Assembly (NCBI RefSeq): GCF_002283365.1
Contig: NZ_MQWD01000001.1
Coordinates: forward strand, 3,360,255 to 3,421,930
Source: Rubrivirga marina
Lineage (GTDB): Bacteria; Bacteroidota; Rhodothermia; Rhodothermales; Rubricoccaceae
Reading direction: 5' to 3'
Length of the DNA: 61,676 nt
In this document: positions 16,503 through 26,495 of the stretch, piece by piece
How the letters are laid out: every line of letters starts with the position of its first letter
How positions within the stretch are numbered: position 1 is the first letter of the stretch
Translations under genes and position numbers: made by a program
The notes under the pieces: model-generated
What the model saw: the letters and a program-made list of their open reading frames with translations, nothing else
Told to the model about the DNA's origin: nothing
The model's database searches: none

Positions 16503-16979
16503 GGGGGACGATGGGGTGGCCGGCCTCGGCCGTCACGCGCGGCGATGCGCGGACGGGCGGGAGGCGAGGACGGCACGTACGACACGGCGGCCACGGCCGA
16601 TCCGGGGGCCCGCCTCGGACCGGTCAGCGGCGCCTGCGTCCGCGCCACCGCTCGATGGGGTGCCGAGGCCGACAGAGACGCGAGAGACGGTGTCGATGAG
16701 GGGACGGGCGAGACGATGGGCGGGGCCCGGCCGGAGGGCGCCGTCATGCGCCCGATCCCGGCCCCGGATGCGTCGCATCGGGCGAAGGTGGGAGGACCGA
16801 CCAGCAGGAGGAGTGCAACCGGACGGCGGCCGCGAAGATGCCCGGGCGTCATTACGAGAGTGTTACCCCCACGCTCGGCGCCGGCCCCTCCCCGCCTGGC
16901 GCGCCCCTGACGCCACTTCAGCACCTCCAATCCACCGTCAATTGATCCCGAGTGCGGGGCCGGTGGGCGGGCGCAACCT
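16503..16979. promoter_or_regulatory. 477-bp region upstream of phoU
   Basis: No convincing gene lies between the phoU start and the stop of the large surface-protein gene. The frames crossing it give Arg/Pro/Ser-rich translations typical of GC-rich non-coding DNA. On the minus strand two 11-bp-spaced words, GTAACACTCTC and GTAATGACGCC (16845-16866), faintly recall phosphate-regulon boxes. The region should contain the phoU promoter. Confidence 0.4.
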
Positions 16980-19900
16980 CTACAGCGTGGCCGACACCTG
17001 CACCCGAACCGTCTGCACGACGCGCCCGTCGGCCGGCGCCCGGCCGTCGTAGACGACCGATCCGCGGAGGCGGTCGGTCAGGCCGATCTGGGCGTCGATC
17101 CCCCACAGCGCAGAGGTGCCCGGCCCGCGCCCGTCCGTGAGTTCGAACAGAGACAGCCCGCCCGTCCCCTCCCCGCGGAGCGAGACGGACGACACCTCGC
17201 CTCGGGCCGCCGCCGAGAACCGGCCCGAGCGCGTCCATCGGACCTCCGCCGGCAGACGGGCCACGAGCGCGCCCGTCGGACGGCCCGGTCCCGCGAGTGC
17301 GTCGGTGCGGTTCGCCACCGTGGGCGCGAGCGAGAGCGTGACGCGGTCCGAGGGCGTCCACCGGAGCGAGCCCTCGACGCCGAGGCTCCGCAGGTCGTAG
17401 GTCCGGCTGGCGAACGCCTCGCTGACGGTCCGGCGGCGGGAGGCGAGCACGGCGAGGCGCCCGTCGAGGCCGCCACCGATCGGGGCGAACGCCTCTGCCC
17501 GAGCACTCTGAACGAGGCGCGTCTCGAGCCCGGCCGCGAGGCGGCTGGTCGACCTCGCGTGGTCGGCCACCAGCCGGGCGCCGCGGTCCGGGAGGTCCGG
17601 GAAGAAGCGGACCTCCTGTTCGACGCGGAGCCGCCCGTCGACCGTGCCCGCCTCGGCCCCGCCCTCGGTGTCCTGGAGGACCGACGGGTCGAGGAGGAGC
17701 ACGCGGAGCACGTCCCGTTCCCGCGTCCGCTCTCGAAGGTCGAGGACGGTGCGGAATGCGACGGCACGGAGGACCTGGGCGAGCGCCCCCTCCCCCGCCG
17801 CGAGCCGGCCCGGACGCGCGTCGAGGCGGAGGCCCACGCCCACGCCGACGGTCGGGATCAGCTCCGTGCTGGGGACGAACGTGCGGAGGTACGTCCCTTC
17901 GAGCGGCGTCGTCTCGGGGAAGAACTCGTCGAGCTGAGCCACCCCGTCGGGCTCGCCGGCGCGGGGCTCGCCCTGGCCGTCGCGCCAGACGAACTCGCCG
18001 AGGTCTTGGCCCACGAGGACGTAGGTCTCCTGGAGGATCGGCGCCCGCTCCGTCAGCGCGTCGTAGACGAGCCGCCCGTCGAGCGCACCGCCCCACAGCG
18101 AGGCCCGGGTCGACGACTTCAGCGCGACCGACTCGGCGTCCTGCCGGCCGATCAGGCGGAAGTCCTCGCCGTACCGCTTGCGGCGGTACGCGACGCGCCC
18201 CTCCGTCTGGACCGCCCCGCCTCGGAGGCGGCCCGACGCCTCGAGGGTGACCGCCTCGGCGGCGTCGGCGAGGTCCTCGTTTCCGATCGGGCCGATCGGC
18301 TCGGCCTCGCGACGGTACTCGATGGTCGCCTCGCCCTCGGCTCGCCCCACGGCGACGCCGAGGCCGGGACGGACGGCCCAGAATCCGTACGAGTTCGTCA
18401 GCAGCGAGTCTTGGCGGAGCCCGCCGTCCTGCGTCCGTCGCTCGTGCTCGAGGGCGAGGCTCGGCCGCGTGGCGCCCCAGCGCGTCGCGGCGACCGTCTG
18501 GGCGCGGATGAACTGTCCCCGACCGAGCTGATCGATCAGGAAGCCCGTCCCGCCCGACTCCGCGAGCGCGCCCTCTACCGTCAGCACCGTCCCGTCGACC
18601 GTGCCCAGGGTCGCGTCGAGCGCGCCGCGCGTCGCCTCGAACCCGGCGAGGGCGAGGTGGCCGCCGCCGACCTCGACCACCGCGAGTCCCTCCCGAGCCC
18701 ACCGGAGCGAGCCCTCCGTCACGGCCTCGCCCAGCGTGTCGAGCCGGCTCCCGAACGGCGTCCCGCCTCGGGCCAGGTTCCACCGCCGGTTGAAGTCGAC
18801 GTCGCGGATCCGGTCGAGCGGGCGGAACGCGTCGGACCGGTCGCGGCGGACGACCTCACCGGAGAGCGCACCGCCCGCGAGATCGACCGCCGCCAGCCGG
18901 AGCCCGACCTCCGTCGCCCCCGCCCCGTCGTCGCCGTCGCCGAGGGTGGAGAGCGTGTTGCCGTCGTCGACCGACCGCGCCCACTCGCCGAACAGTTCGA
19001 CGCCCGGGAGCACGTCGACGCCGCCGCGGACGTCGAGGAGGGTCCGGCTAACCGGACGGGGGAGGATTCGGAACGGGATCGCGTCGCCTCGGCCGGGGCC
19101 GACGTACTCGTAGAATATGCCGTTCCGCGCGGCGCCGGCCCGGCGGTAGTCGCCCTGCCCCGTCGGGACTCGTGAGAATCGGACGCGGAAGACCTCCGCG
19201 TCGCTCGGCGTGGCGGGGACGAAGACGGAGACCGTGTCGCCGGCCACCACGGAGTCGCGCCGTGTGTAGAGGACGAACGGGCTCTCCGGATCGAACGGGA
19301 CGCGCTGCTCGCCGGGCACGAGCACGTCGTCGTCGCCAGCCGCGCGAATGAGGTCGAGGTCGTCCTCGCTGAGGCCGAGGTCGGCGACGCTGCCGAGGGC
19401 GTCGGCCTCGCGGTAGACGCGGAGGCCGAGGCGGCCGCGCGGCTCGCCGCCAGAGCCGAGGTCGAGGTCGGCGCCCCCCGCGAGGAGGGTCCGCGTGAAG
19501 CCGCCCGAGGTGTACTCGAAGTCGACCGTGATCCGCCGCTCGGCCGTGATGAGGCGAGTCGGAGTGAAGGTGATCTCGCCCGTCGCGTAGTCGATGGTGT
19601 AGTCGGCGCCGGCGCCGCGCTCCATCAGCCGGCCGTCGAGGAACACGCGCTCGCTGCCCGGGACGACCACGACGAACGCCTCGCCGGCCTCGCCCTCCAG
19701 CCGGTACGGCCCCTGCACCCCCTCCAGCGCCGGGACGTCCTGGCTCCGGAACCGCCCGCGCGTCGCCGATCCGGACGCCAGCACTCGTCCGCCACGGACC
19801 AAGCCGACCGCCGGCACCCGCACCTCGGCGACGGCGCCCTGCACCTGACGAGCGAGCGGCGCGAACCGCGTGCCGGGAAGGGCCAAATCAACATCTCCGA

Positions 19901-20528
19901 GGCGGGCGCGGACGGCCGCGCTCTGGACCTCCACGAACACGCGGTCGAGGTCGCTCAGTTGGCGGGTCGTGCCCTCCGGCAGGATCGGCGTGTCCTCGTC
20001 GGTGAGCGCGGCCCGGAGCGCGACGCCCGGCGACACCTCCCCTTCGAGCGACAACCGGAGCGCCGAGGTCACCGACACGTCGCGGTTCGAGCCGGCGACG
20101 ACGCCCCGGGTGATCGACCCGCGCGTCTGGATCGCGGGCGGCGGCCGTGTCGAAGCCGGAGGGCGCCGCCGCTCCCCGGTCGTGTCCGGAGCGTAGAGCG
20201 CGCGGAGCGAGTCGACCGACGGGACGCGGGCGCGGACGGGGCCGACGACCGGCGCCGTGCGGTAGGCGACCGCGACGTAGCGGAGGGTGTCCGCCTCGGC
20301 CGCCAGCTCGAGGCGGCCGGTCCCGTCGAGCGTGTATTCGCCAACGGCGAGCGCGACGAAGACCGAGTCGCGGAACACCTCGACCGTCTCGGTCCCAGGG
20401 ATCGGCCGCGCGTCGAGCCGGGCGACCGTCTGGCCGGCCGCGAGCGCGAACGTGTCGCGCCGCACGGTCTGCGCCGCCGCCGACGCCCCGAGGGCGCCCA
20501 GGAGCAGGACGACGAACCAGACCCTCAT
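16980..20528 (-). CDS. Large SprA-like surface / outer-membrane protein
   Basis: An 1182-residue exported protein with signal peptide 1-19 (MRVWFVVLLLGALGASAAA). An N-terminal region ~130-260 carries GSITRGVVAGSNRDVSV, LSLEGEVSPGVALRAALTDE and PEGTTRQLSDLDRVFVEVQ, a block I associate with large Bacteroidota cell-surface proteins. It is followed by ADYTIDYATGEITFT (~325-345), a phrase also typical of SprA-type proteins. The rest (~550-1182) alternates short charged/hydrophobic strands like a long outer-membrane barrel, ending VQVSATL. True SprA, the type IX secretion translocon, is about twice this length, so it is a relative at best. It stands alone, upstream of the phoU spacer. Confidence 0.7.
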   Translation of the reverse strand: MRVWFVVLLLGALGASAAAQTVRRDTFALAAGQTVARLDARPIPGTETVEVFRDSVFVALAVGEYTLDGTGRLELAAEADTLRYVAVAYRTAPVVGPVRARVPSVDSLRALYAPDTTGERRRPPASTRPPPAIQTRGSITRGVVAGSNRDVSVTSALRLSLEGEVSPGVALRAALTDEDTPILPEGTTRQLSDLDRVFVEVQSAAVRARLGDVDLALPGTRFAPLARQVQGAVAEVRVPAVGLVRGGRVLASGSATRGRFRSQDVPALEGVQGPYRLEGEAGEAFVVVVPGSERVFLDGRLMERGAGADYTIDYATGEITFTPTRLITAERRITVDFEYTSGGFTRTLLAGGADLDLGSGGEPRGRLGLRVYREADALGSVADLGLSEDDLDLIRAAGDDDVLVPGEQRVPFDPESPFVLYTRRDSVVAGDTVSVFVPATPSDAEVFRVRFSRVPTGQGDYRRAGAARNGIFYEYVGPGRGDAIPFRILPRPVSRTLLDVRGGVDVLPGVELFGEWARSVDDGNTLSTLGDGDDGAGATEVGLRLAAVDLAGGALSGEVVRRDRSDAFRPLDRIRDVDFNRRWNLARGGTPFGSRLDTLGEAVTEGSLRWAREGLAVVEVGGGHLALAGFEATRGALDATLGTVDGTVLTVEGALAESGGTGFLIDQLGRGQFIRAQTVAATRWGATRPSLALEHERRTQDGGLRQDSLLTNSYGFWAVRPGLGVAVGRAEGEATIEYRREAEPIGPIGNEDLADAAEAVTLEASGRLRGGAVQTEGRVAYRRKRYGEDFRLIGRQDAESVALKSSTRASLWGGALDGRLVYDALTERAPILQETYVLVGQDLGEFVWRDGQGEPRAGEPDGVAQLDEFFPETTPLEGTYLRTFVPSTELIPTVGVGVGLRLDARPGRLAAGEGALAQVLRAVAFRTVLDLRERTRERDVLRVLLLDPSVLQDTEGGAEAGTVDGRLRVEQEVRFFPDLPDRGARLVADHARSTSRLAAGLETRLVQSARAEAFAPIGGGLDGRLAVLASRRRTVSEAFASRTYDLRSLGVEGSLRWTPSDRVTLSLAPTVANRTDALAGPGRPTGALVARLPAEVRWTRSGRFSAAARGEVSSVSLRGEGTGGLSLFELTDGRGPGTSALWGIDAQIGLTDRLRGSVVYDGRAPADGRVVQTVRVQVSATL

Positions 20529-20608
20529 CGGGCAGCGCAGGGCGAAGAAAACGCGGCGGACGAGGTAGCGGAGAGCGGGCGCGGTGCGGGTGAGGAGCCG
20601 AGCAACGT

Positions 20609-20624
20609 ACCGGCGGGCGCCGGT
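20609..20624 (-). terminator. Hairpin after NHL gene
   Basis: ACCGGC pairs with GCCGGT around a 4-base loop, 5 bp beyond the stop of the NHL lipoprotein gene on the minus strand. No T-run. Confidence 0.5.
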
Positions 20625-20628
20625 CGCA

Positions 20629-21477
20629 TCAATCCACCCCGACGCCCCCCCACTCCACGATGCCGGGCGCCGTGACCCCCACGATCGAGTCCCCGAGGCG
20701 GACCACCCCGCGCAGCGGCAGGTCTCCGATGGGGAGAGGGATGACCTCCACGAGGCCGTCCCGGATCTCGGCGACGCCCTCGACTCCTCCGACCATCAGG
20801 CCGGTCGCGCTCGCGTCGACGCTCACCAGACGCCCGACATCGCTGGGAATTGCAATAACGGGCCCGGGCGATCCGAACGGATCGAACGCCCGCACCTCGG
20901 CCCGGCCCGCATCCGCGACCCAGAGCGCACCGGCATCGTCCACCGCGACGTCGACCGGATCGGACAGCACCCCGGCACCGAGCACGCGCTCGACGGCCCC
21001 CTCGGCGTCGAGCCGGAGGACGTGCCGACGGCCGGCGTCGAGAACGTAGAGCGATCCATCGGGCCCGGCGGCGACCGCGATGGGCTGCGCGCGCATCCGC
21101 TCGCGGGCCCCGCCGGGCTGGCGGAGTGGCTGCGTCGGGTCGACGTCGTAGACCGGGAAGGTCGCGGCGACCCGGGCCTCGCCGGTGAACTGGAGCACGG
21201 CCCCCGCCCCACGGTCCACGACGAAGATCGCCTGCCCGTTCGTCGGGTCCACGTCGACCGGGTCGAGGAACGCCTCGGCTCCCGTCCCGACCCCACCGAG
21301 GCGGACGGGGAGGCCACCGCGGAGCACGACGACGCCCGCGGCGTCGACCACCCACAGGCGACCGTCCGGCGTCGTGGCGATCGCGCGAGCGTCGTCGAAC
21401 CCGCCTGCTCCGACGCCGGGGCCGGAGCAGGCGCTCGCGGCGAGTCCGAGCGCACAGACCAGGGCGTGGATCCTCAC
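20629..21477 (-). CDS. NHL-repeat lipoprotein
   Basis: A 282-residue lipoprotein: GTG start at 21477, leader with lipobox ASAC (Cys17). The body is built of NHL/beta-propeller strands of the form x-P-D-G-x-L-W/Y-V-x-[17 protein letters not shown] (~36-50), [33 protein letters not shown] and [17 protein letters not shown]. Six blades or so are likely. NHL propellers bind proteins, RNA or carbohydrates; here it would sit in the periplasm. Its start overlaps the purD stop by 4 bp (GTGA), so it is translationally coupled to a purine gene with no obvious functional link. Confidence 0.75.
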   Translation of the reverse strand: MRIHALVCALGLAASACSGPGVGAGGFDDARAIATTPDGRLWVVDAAGVVVLRGGLPVRLGGVGTGAEAFLDPVDVDPTNGQAIFVVDRGAGAVLQFTGEARVAATFPVYDVDPTQPLRQPGGARERMRAQPIAVAAGPDGSLYVLDAGRRHVLRLDAEGAVERVLGAGVLSDPVDVAVDDAGALWVADAGRAEVRAFDPFGSPGPVIAIPSDVGRLVSVDASATGLMVGGVEGVAEIRDGLVEVIPLPIGDLPLRGVVRLGDSIVGVTAPGIVEWGGVGVD

Positions 21478-22763
21478 GAGTCCGCCAGACGCCGGAGCCC
21501 CTTCTGTCCAATGTCGCGCCGCAGCGTCTTGCCCTCGAACGTGACCTCGTCGGCCCCCGCGTACGCGGCGTCGAGCGCGTCCTGGAGCGTGGCGCCGCGG
21601 CCGGTGATGCCGAGGACGCGTCCGCCGTTCGTCACGACGTTGCCCTCGGCCGTCCGGGCCGTGCCGGCGTGGTAGACCGTCGCGTGCGGGGCCGCCCGGT
21701 CGATCCCACGGATCAGCCTCCCCTTGTCGTACGAGCCCGGGTACCCCTCCGACGCCAGCACGACGCAGGCCGCGGCGTCGCCCGACACCTCGACCGCGAG
21801 GTCGGCGACGCCGCCCGACGCGACGGCCTCGAACAGGTCGAGCGGGTCCGAGTCGAGGAGGGGGAGGAGCACCTGCGCCTCGGGGTCGCCGAACCGGCAG
21901 TTGAACTCGACCACGGACGGCGCGCCGCTGGGGTCGATCATCAGCCCGACGTAGAGGACGCCGCGGTAGGGCGTCCCGTCGGCCCGCATCCCGTCGAGGA
22001 TCGGGCGGACCACCTCCGCCTCGGCGCGCTGGCGGACCGCCTCGGTGACGACAGGGGCCGGCGCGTAGGCGCCCATGCCGCCCGTGTTGGGGCCGGTGTC
22101 GCCCTCCCCGATCCGCTTGTGGTCCTGGGCCGCCTGGAGGAGCACGTACCCCTCCCCGTCCGTGAGGACGAACAGGCTCGCCTCCTCGCCGTGCAGGAAG
22201 TCTTCGATCACGACCGTCGAGCCGGCCGCGCCGAACGCCCCGCCGTCGAGCATGTCGGCGAGCGCGTCACGGGCGGCCTCGCGCGTCTCCGCGACGACGA
22301 CGCCCTTGCCCGCGGCCAGCCCGTCGGCCTTGAGGACGATCGGGAGCGGCTGGTCCTCGACGTAGCTCCGGGCCTCCTCGAGTTCGCCGAGGCCGAAGGT
22401 GCGGGACGCGGCCGTCGGGACGCCGTGGCGCGCCATGACGTCTTTCGCGAACGCCTTCGACCCCTCCAACCTCGCGGCAGCCCTCGACGGGCCCACGACG
22501 GCGATGCCCGCCTCGACGAGCCGGTCGGCGAGGCCGGCCACGAGCGGGACCTCGGGACCGACGACGACGAGACCGACCTCGCGCTCGCGGGCGAGGTCGA
22601 CGAGTCCGTCGACGTCATCGGCCGCGACGGCGACGTTCTCGGCGTGGGCGGCCGTGCCCGGGTTTCCGGGGGCGCAGAGGAGGTCGGGACGGCGGGGGCT
22701 CCGGGCGAGCGCGTGGACGAGCGCGTGCTCGCGCCCACCGCTGCCGACGACGAGGACGGTCAC
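21474..22763 (-). CDS. purD: Phosphoribosylamine-glycine ligase (GAR synthetase)
   Basis: PurD joins glycine to 5-phosphoribosylamine using ATP in the second step of de novo purine synthesis, in the cytoplasm. The 429-residue product (usual length ~425) starts with GTG. N-domain: [21 protein letters not shown]-grasp: [37 protein letters not shown], and the metal-binding [21 protein letters not shown]-domain: [16 protein letters not shown] and [10 protein letters not shown]. Other pur genes are absent. Its start faces a divergent outer-membrane protein gene across 68 bp. Confidence 0.96.
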   Translation of the reverse strand: MTVLVVGSGGREHALVHALARSPRRPDLLCAPGNPGTAAHAENVAVAADDVDGLVDLAREREVGLVVVGPEVPLVAGLADRLVEAGIAVVGPSRAAARLEGSKAFAKDVMARHGVPTAASRTFGLGELEEARSYVEDQPLPIVLKADGLAAGKGVVVAETREAARDALADMLDGGAFGAAGSTVVIEDFLHGEEASLFVLTDGEGYVLLQAAQDHKRIGEGDTGPNTGGMGAYAPAPVVTEAVRQRAEAEVVRPILDGMRADGTPYRGVLYVGLMIDPSGAPSVVEFNCRFGDPEAQVLLPLLDSDPLDLFEAVASGGVADLAVEVSGDAAACVVLASEGYPGSYDKGRLIRGIDRAAPHATVYHAGTARTAEGNVVTNGGRVLGITGRGATLQDALDAAYAGADEVTFEGKTLRRDIGQKGLRRLADS

Positions 22764-22831
22764 GGGGTCAGGGGGAATGGAGCGAAAAGATACCGGGCGC
22801 GTACACCCGCCCGATCCCCCCTCTCTCGCCC
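22764..22831. promoter_or_regulatory. Divergent promoter region purD / barrel gene
   Basis: A 68-bp gap between two divergent GTG starts must contain both promoters and leaders. The least GC-rich part is AGCGAAAAGATACC near its left third; I cannot assign boxes with confidence. Confidence 0.45.
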
Positions 22832-24157
22832 GTGCCCGCGCTCCTCCTCGTCCTCGCCGCGCTCTTCCAGCAGACGCCCCCTCCGGCCCCCCCCGACACG
22901 ACGGAGACCCCGACCGAGCAGGCTGCCGACGTTCTCGACCAAGCCAGCGACGTCGTCTCCGAGGGGGGCACCTACGACGAGAACGCCGAGGAGTCCGGCC
23001 CGGGCATCACGTTCCGGCCACGGATCGCGCCGTCGGCACTGTACTCGAGCGGGCGCGGGTTCGGGATCGGGGGCGGCGTCGGGATCCGAAACCTCGTCCG
23101 GCCCGGGACCGACCTCGTGCTCGACGTCCGCCTCCAGCAGCGCTTTCAGAGCGCCGACGCGACGTTCTTCACGGCGGACCCGTACGACACTCGGCTCCAC
23201 GCGCTGTTCAACGTCGGCGGGGCGACGACGCAGCGGCGGCGCTACTACGGGCTCGGGCCCAACACGGTCGCCGACAGCGAGTTGAACCTGTACCACGACG
23301 CAGCGCAGGCGGAGGTTCGCCTGGGCTACTATCCGCTGGGCACGACCGCCATCTACGTCCAGCCCGGCGTCCGTTTCCTGTACGACTACTCGGGCGGAGT
23401 GAACGAGGACGCGAGCGAGAACCGGATCGACGACCTCTTCCCGGTGGGCTCGGCCTCGAACCAGGCCGTCCGCGTGGCCGAGGACGAGGCGCGATACGGG
23501 GCCTCGATCGGGGTCGAGATCGCGACGGACCTGAGGGACTGGCCGGCCTACGCGCGGCGCGGCTTCTTCGGGACCGCCGAGCACCGGCGGTTCTACGCCT
23601 TCGACGAGTCGAAGCTGACGCTCGCCCGGTACACGGCCTCTGGCCTCGCCTACCTCCCGATCCGCGGGCGGACGACGCTCATTACGCGCGGCGTCCTCGC
23701 CGTCACGCGCAGCGGCGATGCCGACGGGGACGGCGAGGACGACGACATCCCCTTCTACTACCTCCCGACGCTCGACGACCGGGTGGCGACCGCCTTCCAG
23801 CAGGACCGCCTGTCCGGCCGCGACCTGCTGGCCTTGGGGGTCGGCGTTCGCGCGCCCATCGTCGACCTCCTCGGCATCTACGGCATCGACATGCTCGTGA
23901 TGGGCTACCTCGGCAACGCCTACGACAACGTGTTCGAGCAGTTCATCCCGAAGGTCTCGTTCGAGGAGGGATCGTTCCGCGACGAGGCGGGGAGGGCCTA
24001 CCTCCGACCGGCGCTCGGCCTCGGCCTCGGGATCGTCAACCTCGACAAGGAGCGGGTGGTCGTGGGGGGCCTCGTGGGGATCGGGCCCGGCGGTCTGTCG
24101 CTGGCGACGCTCCGGATCGCCTACGACCTCCGCGACGCCCGCCCGCTGTTCCGCTGA
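22832..24157 (+). CDS. Outer-membrane beta-barrel protein, bacterial surface-antigen (BamA/TamA barrel) type
   Basis: A 441-residue protein starting at GTG with a short signal peptide ([14 protein letters not shown]). A Pro/Thr-rich segment and a short acidic linker precede the barrel, which runs from ~60 to the terminal FR. Typical Omp85-barrel phrases are [15 protein letters not shown] near the N-terminus, [40 protein letters not shown] and [19 protein letters not shown]. No POTRA domains are present, so it is not BamA itself; it resembles patatin-type or stand-alone Omp85 barrels. A metal-like [10 protein letters not shown] loop is exposed near residue 295. Confidence 0.75.
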   Translation: MPALLLVLAALFQQTPPPAPPDTTETPTEQAADVLDQASDVVSEGGTYDENAEESGPGITFRPRIAPSALYSSGRGFGIGGGVGIRNLVRPGTDLVLDVRLQQRFQSADATFFTADPYDTRLHALFNVGGATTQRRRYYGLGPNTVADSELNLYHDAAQAEVRLGYYPLGTTAIYVQPGVRFLYDYSGGVNEDASENRIDDLFPVGSASNQAVRVAEDEARYGASIGVEIATDLRDWPAYARRGFFGTAEHRRFYAFDESKLTLARYTASGLAYLPIRGRTTLITRGVLAVTRSGDADGDGEDDDIPFYYLPTLDDRVATAFQQDRLSGRDLLALGVGVRAPIVDLLGIYGIDMLVMGYLGNAYDNVFEQFIPKVSFEEGSFRDEAGRAYLRPALGLGLGIVNLDKERVVVGGLVGIGPGGLSLATLRIAYDLRDARPLFR

Positions 24158-24192
24158 CCTGCCCCGAAGGCCTCCCGAGGCGGCCTCACCCG

Positions 24193-24224
24193 ACCCTCAC
24201 CGCTTCCTCGGCTCTTCGGTGGGT
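24193..24224 (+). terminator. Possible terminator after barrel gene
   Basis: ACCCTCACCG pairs imperfectly with CGGTGGGT over a 14-base loop, 35 bp beyond the barrel-protein stop and before the glycosyltransferase operon. It has no T-run and one bulge, so it is weak. Confidence 0.3.
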
Positions 24225-24275
24225 AGGGCTCCAGGGTGCGGCTACCTTCACGCGCCCCCTCCCCGGACGCCCCTC

Positions 24276-25253
24276 GTGCCCCTGCCCCGAGCCCCTCGCT
24301 GGCTGTTCGCGCTGAAAGGCGTGCTGGCCGTCGTCGCCGTCGTCGCGCTCGTCCACCTCGCCGATCCCGCCGAAGTCGCGACGGCCGTCTCCCACGCCGA
24401 CCCTCGCTGGGCGCTCCTCGCGCTTGCGCTCGTGCCGGTCAACATCGGGCTGGAGGCGTACCGGTGGGGCCGGCTCGTCCGACGGATTGCGCCGCAGGTC
24501 CGGTACCGCGACGCCGTCCGCGCCGTGGTCGGGTCGTATCCGCTGGGGCTCCTGACGCCGGGCCGCGTGGGCGACTACGTGGGCCGGGCCGTCTACCTCC
24601 GCGAGATCCCGGCCGGCACCTCCGCCGCGCTCACGTTCGGGGAGCGGATGGCGACCCTGGCGGCGTGCCTCGTCGCCGGGCTGGCGGCGCTCGGGCCGTA
24701 CCTCCAGACTGTCGCCGATCCGTCGCCGCTGTGGCCGGCCGTGCTGGCGATCGGGCTGATGGGGACGGGCGGTCTGCTCGCGCTGATCCTCTTCCCCGCC
24801 CTCGCCCAGACGGTTGTGACGACGCTCTTGCCGTTCGCGCCGGTCCGCCGGGCCGTCGGGGCGTTCGGGCAGATTCCGGGTGACGAGGCCGTGCTGCTCC
24901 TCGCGCTGTCGGGCATCCGCTACGTCGTGTTCTCGGCCCAGTTCGTGTGTCTCGTCCACGCCGTCGCGCCGGCCGCGCCGGTGGGCGGACTGATGATGGG
25001 CGTCGCGCTGGTGTTCTTCGCCAAGAGCGCCATCCCGCAGGTCACCCTCGGCGACCTCGGCGTGCGCGAGGGCGCGGCCGTGTTCTTTCTCGGGGCCTAC
25101 GGCGTGGCTCCGGCCGCGGCGCTCGACGCCTCGCTGGCGCTGTTCGGGCTGAACCTCCTGCTGCCGGCCCTCGTGGGCGTCCCGTTCCTGCTCCAGCTCC
25201 AGCTCCGACGGAAGGCCGCCCGCCGTCCGTCGCCCGTCGAGGTCCCGGCGTGA
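24276..25253 (+). CDS. Lysylphosphatidylglycerol-synthase-TM-type flippase (UPF0104)
   Basis: A 325-residue inner-membrane protein with about eight hydrophobic helices, starting at the GTG at 24276. Signature segments of the LPG_synthase_TM/AglD family are EAYRWGRLVRRIAPQVRYRD (~58-77), GSYPLGLLTPGRVGDYVGRA (~85-105), TFGERMATLAACLVAG and KSAIPQVTLGDLGVREGAAV (~255-275). Members move or modify lipid-linked molecules such as aminoacyl-lipids and glycolipids. Its stop overlaps the next gene's GTG by 4 bp, so it is coupled to a glycosyltransferase. This suggests that it handles the glycolipid made by the operon. It is first of four genes. Confidence 0.82.
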   Translation: MPLPRAPRWLFALKGVLAVVAVVALVHLADPAEVATAVSHADPRWALLALALVPVNIGLEAYRWGRLVRRIAPQVRYRDAVRAVVGSYPLGLLTPGRVGDYVGRAVYLREIPAGTSAALTFGERMATLAACLVAGLAALGPYLQTVADPSPLWPAVLAIGLMGTGGLLALILFPALAQTVVTTLLPFAPVRRAVGAFGQIPGDEAVLLLALSGIRYVVFSAQFVCLVHAVAPAAPVGGLMMGVALVFFAKSAIPQVTLGDLGVREGAAVFFLGAYGVAPAAALDASLALFGLNLLLPALVGVPFLLQLQLRRKAARRPSPVEVPA

Positions 25254-26470
25254 CGACGGTCTGGGGCCTCATTCTGATCGCCCTCGCCGCCTACCACGGC
25301 GCGTGGCTGCTGGCGTGGGCCGTCGGCCTCCGCCGCGAGGCTCGGCGCACGGACGCCACGCCCCGCCTCGCCGACGCCGACCTCCCGACGATCACGGTCG
25401 TCGTCCCCGCCCGCGACGAGGAGGACACGATCGGACCGTGCGTCGACTCGATCCTCGCGACCGACTACCCGCGCGAGAAGCTCGAGGTGATCGTCGTCGA
25501 CGACGACTCGTCCGACACAACGCCCGCGGTCGTCCGCCAGCGGATGACGGCGACGGCGGCGCTCGTTCCGGCTGGCGACGAGTTGCCCGAGGCCGAGTGG
25601 GACGAGTCGGAGGGCGGCGGGCGGCTCCGCCTCGTCCAGATCCCCGAGAACCGCCGCCGCGCCCGGGCTCACAAGAAGCGGGCGATCGAGAAGGCGGTCG
25701 CCCACGCCCGTGGCGAGCTCATCCTCACCACCGACGCCGACTGCGTCGTGCCGCGGGGCTGGCCGCGCGCCCTCGCGGCCCAGTTCGAGGGCGACGAGAT
25801 CGCGTTCGTGTCCGGCCCCGTGGCCTACGTCGTCCGGCCCGAGGACGGCCTGTTCGTGCGTTTCCAGGCCCTCGACTTTTTCGGCGTGATGGCGTGTGGC
25901 GCGGGCGGGATCGGGATCGGCCAGCCGCACCTCGCGAACGGCGCCAACGTGGGCTACCGTCGCGAGACGTTCGAGGCCCTCGGTGGCTTTTCCGGCATCG
26001 ACCACGTGACGAGCGGCGACGACGAGCTGCTCATGCAAAAGATCGCGTACACCACCCCGCTGGACATCCGCTTCTGCGCCGACCCCAGCGCGACGGTCCT
26101 TACGACGCCGGTCTACACGGCCTCCGAGTTCTTGCACCAGCGGAAGCGGTGGGCGTCGAAGAGCCTGAACTACCCGCTCCGGCTGAAGGTCATGCTGGGT
26201 GGACTCGTCGCGTTCTATTTCGCGCTCACGGCCACGCTCATCGCGGCCCCGTTCGTGCCGGCGCTGTGGCCGTGGCTCCTGGGCGCGCTCGCGATCAAGG
26301 CGGCGACGGAATTGCCCGTGCTGGTCCCGGCCGCGCGGCGGTTCGGGCAGACGCACCTCATCCCGGTCTTCCCGCTCCACCTGTTGCTCCACGGCCCGCA
26401 GTCGCTCCTCGTCGGCGTCCTCGGCCCGCTCGGCGGGTTCCAGTGGAAGGGGCGAACGCTGGATCAGTAG
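25250..26470 (+). CDS. Membrane glycosyltransferase, GT2 family (first)
   Basis: A 406-residue inverting processive-type glycosyltransferase. One N-terminal helix (~3-22), catalytic domain with VVVPARDEEDTIGPCVDSIL (~45-64), nucleotide-binding VVDDDSSD, metal-binding DxD in TTDADC, catalytic SGDDE, and the Q/RxxRW motif HQRKRWASKS. Three hydrophobic helices follow (~315-335, 340-360, 375-395). The donor sugar is not predictable. It is coupled by a GTGA overlap to the flippase, and the deacetylase follows after 25 bp. An amino-sugar polymer or glycolipid is a reasonable product given the deacetylase. Confidence 0.88.
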   Translation: MTTVWGLILIALAAYHGAWLLAWAVGLRREARRTDATPRLADADLPTITVVVPARDEEDTIGPCVDSILATDYPREKLEVIVVDDDSSDTTPAVVRQRMTATAALVPAGDELPEAEWDESEGGGRLRLVQIPENRRRARAHKKRAIEKAVAHARGELILTTDADCVVPRGWPRALAAQFEGDEIAFVSGPVAYVVRPEDGLFVRFQALDFFGVMACGAGGIGIGQPHLANGANVGYRRETFEALGGFSGIDHVTSGDDELLMQKIAYTTPLDIRFCADPSATVLTTPVYTASEFLHQRKRWASKSLNYPLRLKVMLGGLVAFYFALTATLIAAPFVPALWPWLLGALAIKAATELPVLVPAARRFGQTHLIPVFPLHLLLHGPQSLLVGVLGPLGGFQWKGRTLDQ

Positions 26471-26495
26471 ACCTCATCCCCGCCTCGGTCGCATC

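Noticed and set aside
16503-16979. Small protein gene in the phoU upstream region
   Set aside because: Candidate frames are Arg/Ser/Pro-rich, start far from any signal and have no homology I recognise.
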